Source: Arthrobacter sp. B3I4
GTDB lineage: Bacteria; Actinomycetota; Actinomycetes; Actinomycetales; Micrococcaceae
Assembly (NCBI RefSeq): GCF_030816855.1
Contig: NZ_JAUSYK010000001.1
Location: forward strand, 3,100,001-3,164,000
Length of the DNA: 64,000 nucleotides
Direction of reading: 5' to 3'
The notes under the pieces are model-generated. The model was not told where the DNA came from and searched no databases. It was given only the letters and a program-made list of their open reading frames with translations. This document shows, piece by piece, positions 55,662 through 64,000 of the stretch. The stretch's first letter is position 1. Every line of letters begins with the position of its first letter. Both the position numbers and the translations under genes were made by a program.

Positions 55662-57062
55662 CTAACTCCGGACCGTTTCGAGCGCGTCCCGCACGGCAGC
55701 CACAGCGACGGCCACGTCGTTCTCGTCGGTGCTCCAGTTGCTGACCGAGATCCGCAAGATGTCCCGGTTACGCCAGTGTGAGCCGGACATCCAGACGCGC
55801 CCGTCGGCGATGATCCGGGCGGTCACCGCCCGCGTGGTGGCGTCGTCGCCGAAGGCCAGAGACACCTGCGTGTAGTCGACGTCGTTGAGAACCTCGACGC
55901 CATCCAGCGCGGCCAGTTCCTCCGCGAGCTGGCGGGCCCGCTGCACCAGCCCTCGGACCTGGCCGGCGACGCCGTCGCGGCCCAGTGATTTCAGCGCAGC
56001 CCAGACCGGTACGCCGCGGGCACGGCGGGACAGCTCGGGTACCGTCTCGAAGGGATCGGCCGCGCCGTCGGCGTCCTGGATCAAGTAGCTGGTGTGCACG
56101 CCCATGGCTGACCGCAGCGCCTGGGCGTCCCGGACCACGGCGATGCCGCAGTCGTACGGGACGTTGAGGGTCTTGTGCGCGTCGGTGCCCCACGAGTCGG
56201 CGCCGGCCAGCCCGGCGGTCAGGCCGGCGAGCTCCGGTACGGCGGCCGCCCAGAGCCCGAAGGCCCCGTCGACGTGCACCCACGCCCCATGGGCTTTGGC
56301 GACCGCGACGGCCTCCTTGAACGGGTCGAAGGCGCCGGAGTGCAGGTTCCCGGCCTGCAGGCAGACCAGCAGCGGGGTGCGTCCGGCAGCACTGGCCCGG
56401 TCAAGGGCGCAGTCCAGTTCAGCCGGATCGATTCGGCCCTGCGCATCTGCCGGCACCACTGTGGGCCGGCCCAGTCCCAGGTACCGCAGGCCGAGGTCGA
56501 TCGTGTCGTGCCGTTCCTGGCCCACGAAACACTGAATCCGGGGTGCGCCGGCGAGGCCGTCGGCGTCGAGGTCCCAGCCGGCGTCAGCCATCAGGCGCCA
56601 CCGCGCCGCCGCCAGGCCGGTGAAGTTGGCCATGGTGGCACCGGTGGCGAAGCCGACGTCGGAGCCGGCGGGGAGGCCCAGCAGATCGAGCAGCCACGCG
56701 CCGGCGGCTTCCTCGATGGCTGCCGTGGCCGGCGTGGCGAAGCGCAGCCCGGCGTTCTGGTCCCAGGCGCTGACCAGCCAGTCCGCGGCCAGCGCGGCCG
56801 GCAGGGTGCCGCCGATAACCCAGCCAAAGAACCGTCCGGACGGCATCGCCATCAACCCGGGTTCGGCCTTCGCCGCCAGGTAATCGACCACCTCCGCGGC
56901 CGGCATCCCTTCGGCAGGCAAGGGGCCGCCGAAGTCGGCGGCGAGGTCGGCAGCGGTCAGGCGCGGACCCACCCGCCGCGTCGCCTGGCTCTCCAGCCAC
57001 TGGTGCGCGTGCCGGGACGCGGCCGCCAGGGCTTCGCTGTAGCGTTCTTCCGGAGCTGACAT
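55662..57062 (-). CDS. Pyridoxal-dependent decarboxylase (group II, aromatic-L-amino-acid-type)
   Basis: 466 aa. The PLP-binding lysine is in DSWGTDAHKTLNVPYDCG, and the substrate/PLP segment HVDGAFGLWAAA carries the stacking and Asp residues. The C-terminal small domain is full length. Family members decarboxylate tyrosine, DOPA, tryptophan, glutamate or related amino acids; no specific substrate can be claimed. A single gene between TSUP permease and the phosphotransferase. Confidence 0.88.
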   Translation of the reverse strand: MSAPEERYSEALAAASRHAHQWLESQATRRVGPRLTAADLAADFGGPLPAEGMPAAEVVDYLAAKAEPGLMAMPSGRFFGWVIGGTLPAALAADWLVSAWDQNAGLRFATPATAAIEEAAGAWLLDLLGLPAGSDVGFATGATMANFTGLAAARWRLMADAGWDLDADGLAGAPRIQCFVGQERHDTIDLGLRYLGLGRPTVVPADAQGRIDPAELDCALDRASAAGRTPLLVCLQAGNLHSGAFDPFKEAVAVAKAHGAWVHVDGAFGLWAAAVPELAGLTAGLAGADSWGTDAHKTLNVPYDCGIAVVRDAQALRSAMGVHTSYLIQDADGAADPFETVPELSRRARGVPVWAALKSLGRDGVAGQVRGLVQRARQLAEELAALDGVEVLNDVDYTQVSLAFGDDATTRAVTARIIADGRVWMSGSHWRNRDILRISVSNWSTDENDVAVAVAAVRDALETVRS

Positions 57063-57115
57063 AGCTGCATGCTACGCCGGCGGACAGCGTGCGGGCAGTG
57101 CCTTGGCGACTTCCG

Positions 57116-57910
57116 CTACGCGAAGACGTCCTGCCAGACGTCGGAGCCGAGCTTGATGATCAGCGCCCCCACCACCACGAGGAACACAATCCGGATGAAC
57201 TTGCTGCCGCGGCTCACGGCAGTCCGAGCGCCGAGGTAGCCGCCGGCCATGTTCGCAGCCCCCAGCACCAGACCGAGGCCCCAGAGCAGTGACCCGTGCG
57301 GCAGGAAGAACATCAGGGCGCCGGCGTTGGTGGCCATGTTGACGATCTTGGCCTTGGCGCTGGCCTCCAGGAACGCGTAGCCCATCGCGGAGACCAGCGC
57401 GATGATCAGGAACGACCCCGTGCCGGGGCCGATCATGCCGTCGTAGAAGCCGATGACGGCCCCGATCAGGGAGGCGATGACGTAATGCCGGTGGCCGTTG
57501 TGGCGGAGCTTGGTCAGCTCGCCGACGTTAGGCCGGAACGCGGTGAAGAGCGCGACGGCGACCAGCGCCGCGACGATGATCGGCTTGAACACGCTCGCCG
57601 GCAGGGTCGCCGCCAGCACCGCCCCGCCGAAGCTGCCGACCAGTGCGATTGCGGCCATCGGGATGGCCGTGCGCAGGTCCGGCCGGACGCGCCGGTAATA
57701 CGTGACAGCGCTCGTGGTGGTGCCGAAGATGGAGCCCATCTTGTTGGTCGCCAGGGCCTGCACCGGGCTGATGCCTGGAATCAGCAGCATGACCGGGAGC
57801 TGGATCAGTCCCCCGCCGCCGACGACGGCGTCCACCCAGCCGGCGGCGAAACCGGCCACCACCACGAGGATCAGCGTGGCAAGCTGAATCGATTCGAGCC
57901 CGGAAACCAT
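57116..57910 (-). CDS. TSUP-family permease (TauE/SafE-like)
   Basis: 264 aa, eight hydrophobic segments. Typical family features: GFAAGWVDAVVGGGGLIQLPVMLL at residues about 20-43 and IGFYDGMIGPGTGSFL in the second repeat. TauE/SafE proteins export sulfite, sulfoacetate or other organosulfur acids. A pairing with the sulfite-oxidase-type gene is not supported by distance. It starts near 57910, just after the proS stop (57926). Confidence 0.9.
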   Translation of the reverse strand: MVSGLESIQLATLILVVVAGFAAGWVDAVVGGGGLIQLPVMLLIPGISPVQALATNKMGSIFGTTTSAVTYYRRVRPDLRTAIPMAAIALVGSFGGAVLAATLPASVFKPIIVAALVAVALFTAFRPNVGELTKLRHNGHRHYVIASLIGAVIGFYDGMIGPGTGSFLIIALVSAMGYAFLEASAKAKIVNMATNAGALMFFLPHGSLLWGLGLVLGAANMAGGYLGARTAVSRGSKFIRIVFLVVVGALIIKLGSDVWQDVFA

Positions 57911-57925
57911 CCCCTGGAACTCGGG

Positions 57926-59738
57926 TCAGCTGTTGCTGCCGGCGTTGACGACGAAGTCAACGGCCTTGTCCACGGCAATGTTCTCGGCGTTGCCGCTGCG
58001 GCGGTCCTTGATCTCCACGACACCGTCAACCAGCCCGCGTCCGACGGCGAGGATCGTCGGGACACCGACGAGTTCGGCGTCGCCGAACTTCACGCCCGGG
58101 GAGACCTTGGGCCGGTCATCATAAATGACCTCGAGGCCGGCGGCCTCCAGTTCGAGGGCCAGTTTCTCCGCGGCGGCGAAGATTTCCTCGCCGCGGCCAA
58201 CAGCGACGACGTGGACGTCCGCCGGCGCGACGGCCCGCGGCCAGATCAGGCCCCTCTCGTCGTGGTTCGACTCCGCGAGGGCAGCCACCGCGCGGGTGAC
58301 CCCGACGCCGTAGGAGCCCATGGTCACGACGACCTGCTTGCCGTTCTGGTCCAGGACCTTCAGGTCCAGCGCCTCGGCATACTTGCGGCCGAGCTGGAAG
58401 ATGTGGCCCATCTCGATGCCGCGGGCGGTCTCCAGCGGGCCTGAGCCGTCCGGAGCCTCGTCGCCGGCGCGCACCTCAGTGGCTTCGATCACGCCCGTCC
58501 CAGCCAAAGTCGCGGCCGGCGACGAGGCCGAAGACGTGCTTGCCGGCTTCGTTGGCGCCGGTGATCCATGCGGAACCGCTGACCACGCGGGGATCCACGA
58601 GATAGAGCAGCTTGGCGGCGCCCTCGGTCCCGAGCAGCGGCGCCTCCACGGACAGGCCGGGGCCGATGTAGCCCTTGACCAGGAGCGCCTGCTTCTTGAG
58701 GTCCTCCTCGTTGGCTGCTTCGAGCGTGATTTCGCCGCCGATAGGCAGGAAGGAGCCGACGTTCGCCTCAACGCGCTTGAGATCGACGCCGCGGTCGCCC
58801 GGAACGCCGATAACGACAAGCTGCCGAACACCTGTGGGCAGGGTCACGGCGAGCACGACGTTCTTGAGCGTGTCCGCGGCGGTCCACGCACCGCCGTCGG
58901 CCTCGCTTCGCGGGGCCAGGGAATTGGCGGCCTCGACCAGGGTTTCAATCGTCGGGGTGTCCGGGGTGTCGCGGACCTCCGCGGCCGGGGCGTTGGAATA
59001 GTCGATGGCTTCGGGCACCACGGTGGTGACCGCCTCGACGTTGGCGGCATAGCCGCCGGCGGAGCGGACGAAGGTGTCTTCGCCGATCTCGGTGGGGTGC
59101 AGGAATTCCTCGCTCTTGGAGCCGCCCATGGCGCCGGCCGTCGCGGTGACGGGGACGACCTCAAGGCCGAGGCGCTCGAAGATCTTCAGGTAGGCGGCGC
59201 GGTGTGCCGCGTAGCTGGCGTCCAGGCCGGCGTCGTCGACATCGAAGGAGTAGGAGTCCTTCATGATGAACTCGCGGCCGCGCAGCAGGCCGGCCCTGGG
59301 ACGGGCCTCATCGCGGTACTTGTTCTGGATCTGGTAGATGCTCAGCGGCAGGTCCTTGTACGAGGAGTACAGGTCCTTGACCAGGAGGGTGAACATTTCC
59401 TCGTGGGTGGGGGCCAGCAGGTAATCGTTGCCCTTGCGGTCCTTGAGCCGGAAGATGCCGTCGCCGTACTCGGTCCAGCGGTTGGTGGCTTCGTAGGGTT
59501 CCTTGGGCAGCAGCGCCGGGAAGTGGACTTCCTGGGCGCCGATGGCCGTCATTTCCTCGCGGATGATCTGCTCCACCCGGCGCAGCACACTCAGTCCCAG
59601 CGGCAGCCAGGTGTAGATGCCCGGGGCCGCACGGCGGATGTAGCCGGCACGGAACAGCAGCCGGTGGCTGGCCACTTCGGCGTCGGCCGGGTCTTCACGC
59701 AGGGTGCGCAGGAAAAGCTTGGAAAGTCGAAGGACCAC
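57926..59738 (-). pseudogene. proS: Proline--tRNA ligase, interrupted by a +1 frameshift
   Basis: Class II prolyl-tRNA synthetase. The GTG at 59738 ([13 protein letters not shown]) fits the family start. The first part has motif 2 ([24 protein letters not shown]) and the editing domain (about 220-400, [20 protein letters not shown]). It then reads [11 protein letters not shown] and stops. Motif 3 and the anticodon-binding domain continue in another frame from [11 protein letters not shown] ([28 protein letters not shown]). Removing one G at the coding-strand GGC (CC at 58504-58505) gives [13 protein letters not shown] and 603 aa, normal length. Because this gene is normally essential and single-copy, a sequence error is the likelier cause. 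Confidence 0.92.
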
Positions 59739-60114
59739 TGGAGGGGTATCCGTTTCTGAGGAAGTGCGGGGCTTGCTGGAGCTGACGAAATGTCCAGCTA
59801 CTAATCTACCGTCTAGCCGCGGGCGGCACTCCCGTGCGGAAAGGGAAGAGCCACGCCATAAGGAAGAAGCCCCTGGCCGTTTACGGCTGGTCATCCCCCA
59901 ATGGCGTGGCCCCCGCGACCCCAGTGCCGCTAAGTCCATGGCTGCTTACTTCTGGCTAGTCCTGCCAGCGGGTGGCACCCGCAGCCGATGGTTCATTCCT
60001 CCCTGAGACCGCTCGCACCTGCTCGGCGCGGCTAGGACGAATTTATGTGATCTACGTCGCCAAAACAAGAGCTTGCAACCACATTCTTGTCACATATCTC
60101 TGTCAATAACCTGT
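59739..60114 (-). promoter_or_regulatory. Untranslated leader region of proS with strong RNA-like folding
   Basis: 376 bp without a gene. A nested hairpin set is perfect at three levels: GCGGCACT (59823-59830) with AGTGCCGC (59923-59930); GCCACGCCAT (59850-59859) with ATGGCGTGGC (59901-59910); and GCCGT (59876-59880) with ACGGC (59883-59887). Upstream on the minus strand, TTGCAA...TAGATC (18-nt spacing) resembles a promoter. The strand and role are inferred from proS lying downstream. Confidence 0.5.
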
Positions 60115-61011
60115 CTAGAAAAGAACGGTCGCGAAGGTGCCCACCTGGTGGAAACCCACCCGTTCATAACTGGCCCGCGCGCGGGAGTTGAAGTCGTTAA
60201 CATAGAGACTAGTGACCGGCGCGAGAGTCTGGGCGAAGACTACGACGGCGGCCATATAGCCGGCGCTCCGGCCCTGCCCGCGGAAAGCCGGATTCATCCA
60301 GACGCCTTGCACCTGCGTCGCGTCTGCGGTCACGGCACCCAGCTCGGCCTTGAACACCACCTCGCCGTCGGCGCCGATATGCACCAGCGAGTGTCCGGCC
60401 CGGATCAGTCCTTTGACCCTGCGGCTGTAATACTCACGGCCGCCCAGATACGGCGAATAGCCTACTTCTTCCTCGAACATGGCCGCGCAGGCAGGCAGGA
60501 TCCGGTCAAAGTCCGCGAGCTGGCCCCGGCCAAGGGCCGGGTCGGGCTCGATCAGGGGAGGCCCGGAGATGGCCAGAAGCGGTTGCTCGGCCCGGATTTC
60601 CTGCGCCGAGTGGCCTAGCTCCTCCATGGCTGCATGAAGGGCCAGAACCGTCGCTGCGGGACCAAAGATGGAGGCATAACGACGGCCCGAGTTGTGCGCT
60701 GCGGCCGCCACCAGCCCGGCAAGTTCCGGTTCCAGCTGTACCGGTACCAGGTTGGCTCCGGCCCAGCACGCTCCCACAAGCGTGCCGCCGTCGAACACTC
60801 CCAGGATGCTGGCGCCGCCCGCGGTCGGCGAAGCGGTGCCTGCCGACTCCAAGTGCGACAGGAGAAAGACGTTTGCGACGGCGTCCTGCCGGGCGAGGTC
60901 CAGGAGGGCGCCGGTGTCGCTGTCCCCCAGTACCCGGACGGCGGCGCCGGCAGCGGCACCGTCCCTACGAGACGCTAACCACGGGGCTACCCTGGACAGC
61001 ATCTTCGCCAT
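60115..61011 (-). CDS. GNAT N-acetyltransferase (DUF4081-containing)
   Basis: 298 aa, no signal peptide. An N-terminal DUF4081-like half ([17 protein letters not shown]) and a C-terminal GNAT half ([24 protein letters not shown] with acetyl-CoA loop RGQGRS, then [18 protein letters not shown]). This tandem layout is typical of the actinobacterial gene between ispG and proS. Its start overlaps the ispG 3' end by 47 bp; a nearby start (MLSRVAPW at 61002) reduces this slightly. Substrate unknown. Confidence 0.88.
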   Translation of the reverse strand: MAKMLSRVAPWLASRRDGAAAGAAVRVLGDSDTGALLDLARQDAVANVFLLSHLESAGTASPTAGGASILGVFDGGTLVGACWAGANLVPVQLEPELAGLVAAAAHNSGRRYASIFGPAATVLALHAAMEELGHSAQEIRAEQPLLAISGPPLIEPDPALGRGQLADFDRILPACAAMFEEEVGYSPYLGGREYYSRRVKGLIRAGHSLVHIGADGEVVFKAELGAVTADATQVQGVWMNPAFRGQGRSAGYMAAVVVFAQTLAPVTSLYVNDFNSRARASYERVGFHQVGTFATVLF

Positions 61012-62131
61012 CGGACTCCCCCATCTCTTCAGCGAGACGCATTGCCTCTTCGATCAGTGTCTCAACAATCTGGTCCTCGGGGACAGTCTTGATGACTTCG
61101 CCCTTGACGAAGATCTGGCCCTTGCCGTTGCCCGACGCGACGCCGAGGTCAGCTTCCCGGGCCTCCCCGGGGCCGTTGACGACGCAGCCCATGACCGCCA
61201 CACGGAGCGGAACCTCCATGCCCTCGAGCCCGGCCGTGACCTGCTCGGCCAGCGTGTACACGTCCACCTGGGCGCGTCCGCAGGACGGGCAGGAGACGAT
61301 CTCGAGCTTGCGCGGGCGCAGGTTCAGGGACTGCAGGATCTGGTTGCCCACCTTGATCTCTTCCACCGGCGGGGCGGAAAGGGAAACCCGGATGGTGTCA
61401 CCGATGCCGCGGGAGAGCAGCGCGCCGAAGGCAGTGGCGGACTTGATGGTGCCCTGGAACGCGGGACCGGCCTCGGTCACGCCAAGGTGCAGGGGCCAGT
61501 CGCCCTTCTCGGCCAGCATCTCGTACGCGGCGACCATGATGACGGGGTCGTTGTGCTTGACCGAGATCTTGAAGTCGTGGAAGCCGTGCTCTTCGAACAG
61601 CGAGGCTTCCCAGACAGCGGATTCCACCAGGGCTTCCGGGGTGGCCTTGCCATATTTCTTCAGGATGCCCGGCTCCAGCGAGCCGGCGTTGACGCCGATT
61701 CGGATGGACGTGCCGTGGTCCTTGGCTGCCCGGGCGATTTCCTTGACCTGGTCATCGAACTTGCGGATGTTGCCGGGGTTCACCCGGACCGCGGCGCAGC
61801 CGGCTTCGATTGCGGCGAAGACGTACTTCGGCTGGAAGTGAATGTCCGCGATCACCGGGATCTGGGACTTCCGGGCAATGATCGGCAGGGCGGCGGCGTC
61901 ATCTGCGGACGGGCAGGCCACGCGGACAATGTCGCAGCCGGACGCCGTGAGTTCGGCGATCTGCTGCAGGGTGGCGTTGATGTCCGTGGTCGGAGTCGTT
62001 GTCATTGACTGCACGCTGATGGGCGAGTCGGACCCGACGCCGACCGATCCCACCTTGATCTGGCGGGTCTTCCGGCGCGGGGCTAGTACGGGGGGTGGTG
62101 CCGACGGCATTCCCAGGCTGACCGAGGTCAC
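60965..62131 (-). CDS. ispG: 4-hydroxy-3-methylbut-2-enyl diphosphate synthase (flavodoxin)
   Basis: 388 aa. MEP pathway enzyme that makes HMBPP from MEcPP using a [4Fe-4S] cluster. Conserved [19 protein letters not shown] near the start; the cluster cysteines lie in [15 protein letters not shown] and [10 protein letters not shown]. Length and order match the single-domain bacterial form. The gene overlaps the downstream GNAT gene by 47 bp. It starts at the GTG/ATG region near 62131 ([13 protein letters not shown]). Confidence 0.96.
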   Translation of the reverse strand: MTSVSLGMPSAPPPVLAPRRKTRQIKVGSVGVGSDSPISVQSMTTTPTTDINATLQQIAELTASGCDIVRVACPSADDAAALPIIARKSQIPVIADIHFQPKYVFAAIEAGCAAVRVNPGNIRKFDDQVKEIARAAKDHGTSIRIGVNAGSLEPGILKKYGKATPEALVESAVWEASLFEEHGFHDFKISVKHNDPVIMVAAYEMLAEKGDWPLHLGVTEAGPAFQGTIKSATAFGALLSRGIGDTIRVSLSAPPVEEIKVGNQILQSLNLRPRKLEIVSCPSCGRAQVDVYTLAEQVTAGLEGMEVPLRVAVMGCVVNGPGEAREADLGVASGNGKGQIFVKGEVIKTVPEDQIVETLIEEAMRLAEEMGESDGEDAVQGSPVVSVS

Positions 62132-62193
62132 GTGGACTCCTCTTGAAAAATCGAAACTTGGATCGAAGAACCGCTAGCTCGCGGCGGGACGGC

Positions 62194-62487
62194 CTAGCTG
62201 GAGTGCTCGGCCAGCAGGCCGGTGACCGGAGCCCACTCCGTGGTGCGGATGCCGGAAATTGCGCTGGCCGCAGCAAAGGGATCCTGCTTGAGGATCGCAC
62301 TCAACGCCTCTTCGTCAACGGCGCGGACGATGAGCAGGGCGCCTGCACCGTCGGAGTACGGGCCGCTGGCGAGGAGTGTGCCGTCCTGGGCCAGTCCGGC
62401 GGTCCATTCGCGGTGTGCGGGCCGGGCGGCGGCTCGGGATTCGGCGGATTCGGCGTCGTAGACGTACTCAACAGCAAAAACAGTCAT
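62194..62487 (-). CDS. YciI-like protein
   Basis: 97 aa, full length for the family. MTVFAVEYVYDAES starts a ferredoxin-like fold; the central HREWTAGLAQDGTLLASGPYSDGAGALLIV matches YciI. A conserved His/Asp pair of unknown catalytic role is present. Lies 62 bp after ispG in the opposite reading order (upstream on the minus strand). Confidence 0.87.
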   Translation of the reverse strand: MTVFAVEYVYDAESAESRAAARPAHREWTAGLAQDGTLLASGPYSDGAGALLIVRAVDEEALSAILKQDPFAAASAISGIRTTEWAPVTGLLAEHSS

Positions 62488-62535
62488 ACCGCTACCCTAT
62501 CCCCCCGCCTGCCCGGTTCCCATCCGCTCCCGGCG

Positions 62536-63195
62536 TCAGGCCAGGAAGACGACCTTGGCCAGCGCTGCGATCCCGGCCGCCCAGAGCATGGAGGTGAGGG
62601 TGCCGATGATGAACCGCTCGGCGGCCACCGGGGTTTCCTTCAGCTCCGCGAACCGGCCCAGACCCTTGATCGCCACCACGTAGGCAATCGCCACCGGCTG
62701 GCCGGCCAGGATGGCCAGGCATACCGCCAGCCGTTCCAGCACGCCGATAATCGCTCCGCCACGCAGGATGCGGGTGCCGGCTCCGGGCGCCGCCGGGGCA
62801 GTGCCCGGGGCCCCGCCTGCGGCCCCGCCTGGGGCCGCGCGGGACACGCCTGCGGCGGGCACGGTCGCGTTCGTAGGCACGGTGGGCGGCGGGGACGGCA
62901 CGGTGATTTCGCCGTCGACCGTGGCGCCATGAACGTTTTCCGGCGCGGCGTTTTCCGGCGCGGCAGCGCTACCTGCCGCGGCGCTGCCTTGGGAGGCAGC
63001 GTCTTCAGTGGCGCCGGGGACGGCGCTGTCCGGAACGCCGGCGCCCGCGGCGCTGTCCGAAACGTCGGCGCCGGCGGCCGACCGGATGTCGGACCTGTCA
63101 TCGATGGTCCGGGCAAGACGGAACACCAGGGCGGTGACCGGCCAGCCGGCGAAGCCTGCGACCAGCAGGGCCAGCGTGATCCAGAGGGCGCTCAC
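62536..63195 (-). CDS. Conserved membrane protein downstream of satD
   Basis: 219 aa. An N-terminal transmembrane segment (SALWITLALLVAGFAGWPVTALVFRLA), then a long Ala/Pro/Ser/Gly-rich region (about 40-140) with repeated 'PENAAPENV' and 'GAPGT' patterns, then two or three C-terminal segments (VLERLAVCLAILAGQPVAIAYVVAIKG, FIIGTLTSMLWAAGIAALAKVVFL). Function unknown. Its ATG overlaps the satD stop by 4 bp, so the two form one unit; the pairing is common in this group to my knowledge. Confidence 0.8.
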   Translation of the reverse strand: MSALWITLALLVAGFAGWPVTALVFRLARTIDDRSDIRSAAGADVSDSAAGAGVPDSAVPGATEDAASQGSAAAGSAAAPENAAPENVHGATVDGEITVPSPPPTVPTNATVPAAGVSRAAPGGAAGGAPGTAPAAPGAGTRILRGGAIIGVLERLAVCLAILAGQPVAIAYVVAIKGLGRFAELKETPVAAERFIIGTLTSMLWAAGIAALAKVVFLA

Positions 63196-63914
63196 CGGTC
63201 TCCTTTGCTAGGGGCTTGCCGGGCGGCGTTGTCCGTTCCGGCGGTCAGGCTGTGGGCCAGGGCCAGGAGCATTTCCGCCGCCGGCCTCGCCGCCCATTCT
63301 TCCTGCCAACCGGAGCGCAGGAGCGAACGGCTCACCGACTGTTCCGTAATTCCCAACTGGCGGGCAGCGACCTTCTGCATCCCGTGCGTGCCGGGCTGGC
63401 CGTCCCGGAGGCCGCGCACCGCGTCGACGACCTTCCACTGCGCGGTGGTCCGGTCCTGGACCAGACGCCCGATGAGCCGCAGCACCGCCTCCGCGTTGGC
63501 GCACTCGAGCGTCCCAGGCGGCCCGTCCCCGGGGGTTCCCCCCTTCCCGGCGGCAGCACCGCGCGCAACCGTCCCGGCGGCCACGGCCAGCGGGACATGG
63601 GAGGAAGCGGCCTTGGCCCGCTCCACCGCATGGCGGGCGGCGACAAAGGCCCGGCCCGATCCCTCCCTCGGACTGGCCGGCAGCGGAAGGTCGACCGGGC
63701 CGACGCCGATGCCCACGTACCACCGTCCGTTGCGGAGGGCGTGCAGGGCGACGTCCACGGCCTCTTCGGGGCGGTCCAGGACACCCTGGACTTCATCGCC
63801 GACCGAGCGTTCGAAACCCGCGCCGGGGCAGAGCTCCCCGAGTCCGGCGAGCAGCTCGGGGACGCGGTCGACGTCGGTGCTGCTGCCGCGTTGGTCAATG
63901 GTGAGGACGTACAT
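63192..63914 (-). CDS. SatD-family protein
   Basis: 240 aa from ATG 63914 (MYVLTIDQRGSSTDVDRV). SatD-type proteins, named from streptococci, have an N-terminal nucleotidyl-cyclase-like fold with FERSVGDEVQGVL and WYVGIGVGPVDLPLP, and a C-terminal HTH-like part (AARQLGITEQSVSRSLLRSGW). The domain mix suggests a DNA-binding or regulatory role. It is translationally coupled to the membrane gene. Upstream repeats of GCTGATT may be its operators. Confidence 0.85.
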   Translation of the reverse strand: MYVLTIDQRGSSTDVDRVPELLAGLGELCPGAGFERSVGDEVQGVLDRPEEAVDVALHALRNGRWYVGIGVGPVDLPLPASPREGSGRAFVAARHAVERAKAASSHVPLAVAAGTVARGAAAGKGGTPGDGPPGTLECANAEAVLRLIGRLVQDRTTAQWKVVDAVRGLRDGQPGTHGMQKVAARQLGITEQSVSRSLLRSGWQEEWAARPAAEMLLALAHSLTAGTDNAARQAPSKGDR

Positions 63915-63928
63915 GCTCCAACCATAAG

Positions 63929-63980
63929 CGGCTGATTCGGCACAATCAACCATTCATAGCTGATTATGCAGAATCAGCCG
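63929..63980 (-). promoter_or_regulatory. Operator-like repeats upstream of satD
   Basis: A perfect 10-bp inverted repeat CGGCTGATTC (63929-63938) and GAATCAGCCG (63971-63980), plus a further GCTGATT at 63959-63965 that pairs with AATCAGC at 63972-63978. Three half-sites in 50 bp directly upstream of the start. Autoregulation by the satD HTH is inferred only. Confidence 0.45.
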
Positions 63981-64000
63981 GTATGGGTTTGCGTCCGGCG

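Noticed and set aside
59739..60114. Definite T-box riboswitch before proS
   Set aside because: The expected TGGN-ACCGCG core and a proline specifier loop could not be identified; only a loosely similar TGGGGTCGCGG is seen, so it is reported as an unclassified leader.

Overview
The window is high-GC actinobacterial chromosome. Gene order and protein content point to the Arthrobacter / Pseudarthrobacter group of the Micrococcaceae; this is inferred from the genes, as there is no 16S rRNA here. The backbone is the conserved actinobacterial housekeeping block, read mostly on the minus strand from high to low coordinates: ispG, GNAT, proS, then rimP-nusA-ylxR-infB-rbfA-truB-ribF-rpsO-pnp-M16 peptidase-dapB-dapA-rnj-ftsK. 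No rRNA, tRNA, CRISPR array or prophage was seen.

Layout. 1-7.7 kb: partial ftsK, RNase J, dapA, a small DUF222-like gene behind an SOS-like palindrome, a membrane acyltransferase-like gene, a TPR-like membrane protein and dapB. 7.8-13.7 kb: molybdenum-cofactor block (moaE, mogA, moaC, moeA and a sulfite-oxidase-family molybdoenzyme on minus; moaA and moaD on plus). 13.7-14.8 kb: a complete IS481-family element inserted in the palindrome that holds the stop codons of moaD and a convergent LuxR-type regulator. 16.4-24.5 kb: a tightly overlapping operon of a branched-chain-type ABC transporter (binding protein, LivG, LivF, LivH, LivM), an acyl-CoA ligase, a TetR regulator and an alpha/beta hydrolase. 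24.7-33 kb: M16 peptidase, pnp, rpsO, kynureninase, tryptophan 2,3-dioxygenase and ribF. 33-42 kb: an accessory stretch between ribF and truB with a DUF937 protein, secreted proteins, a GNAT, a P-loop kinase, a DUF222/HNH nuclease with a repeated 5' end, a Nudix hydrolase, a MarR regulator and an IS110-family element. 42-64 kb: truB, an aminotransferase, thioredoxin with a Trypco1-like protein, the rbfA-infB-nusA-rimP block, DUF4439, VIT1-type transporter, a phosphotransferase, a PLP decarboxylase, TSUP permease, proS, GNAT, ispG, YciI, a membrane protein and SatD.

Three genes (alpha/beta hydrolase, livM, proS) each carry one extra base in a short G/C run. Removing that base restores a full-length protein each time. 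Because proS is essential, sequence error is the simplest explanation for at least that case. The most interesting non-coding signals are: the three extra copies (a four-copy array including the gene's own start) of the HNH start region, forming two 51-codon upstream ORFs; the IS481 insertion inside overlapping convergent stop codons; the non-coding end of the IS110 element, a candidate bridge-RNA locus; a strongly folding leader upstream of proS; and an SOS-like box before the DUF222-like gene.
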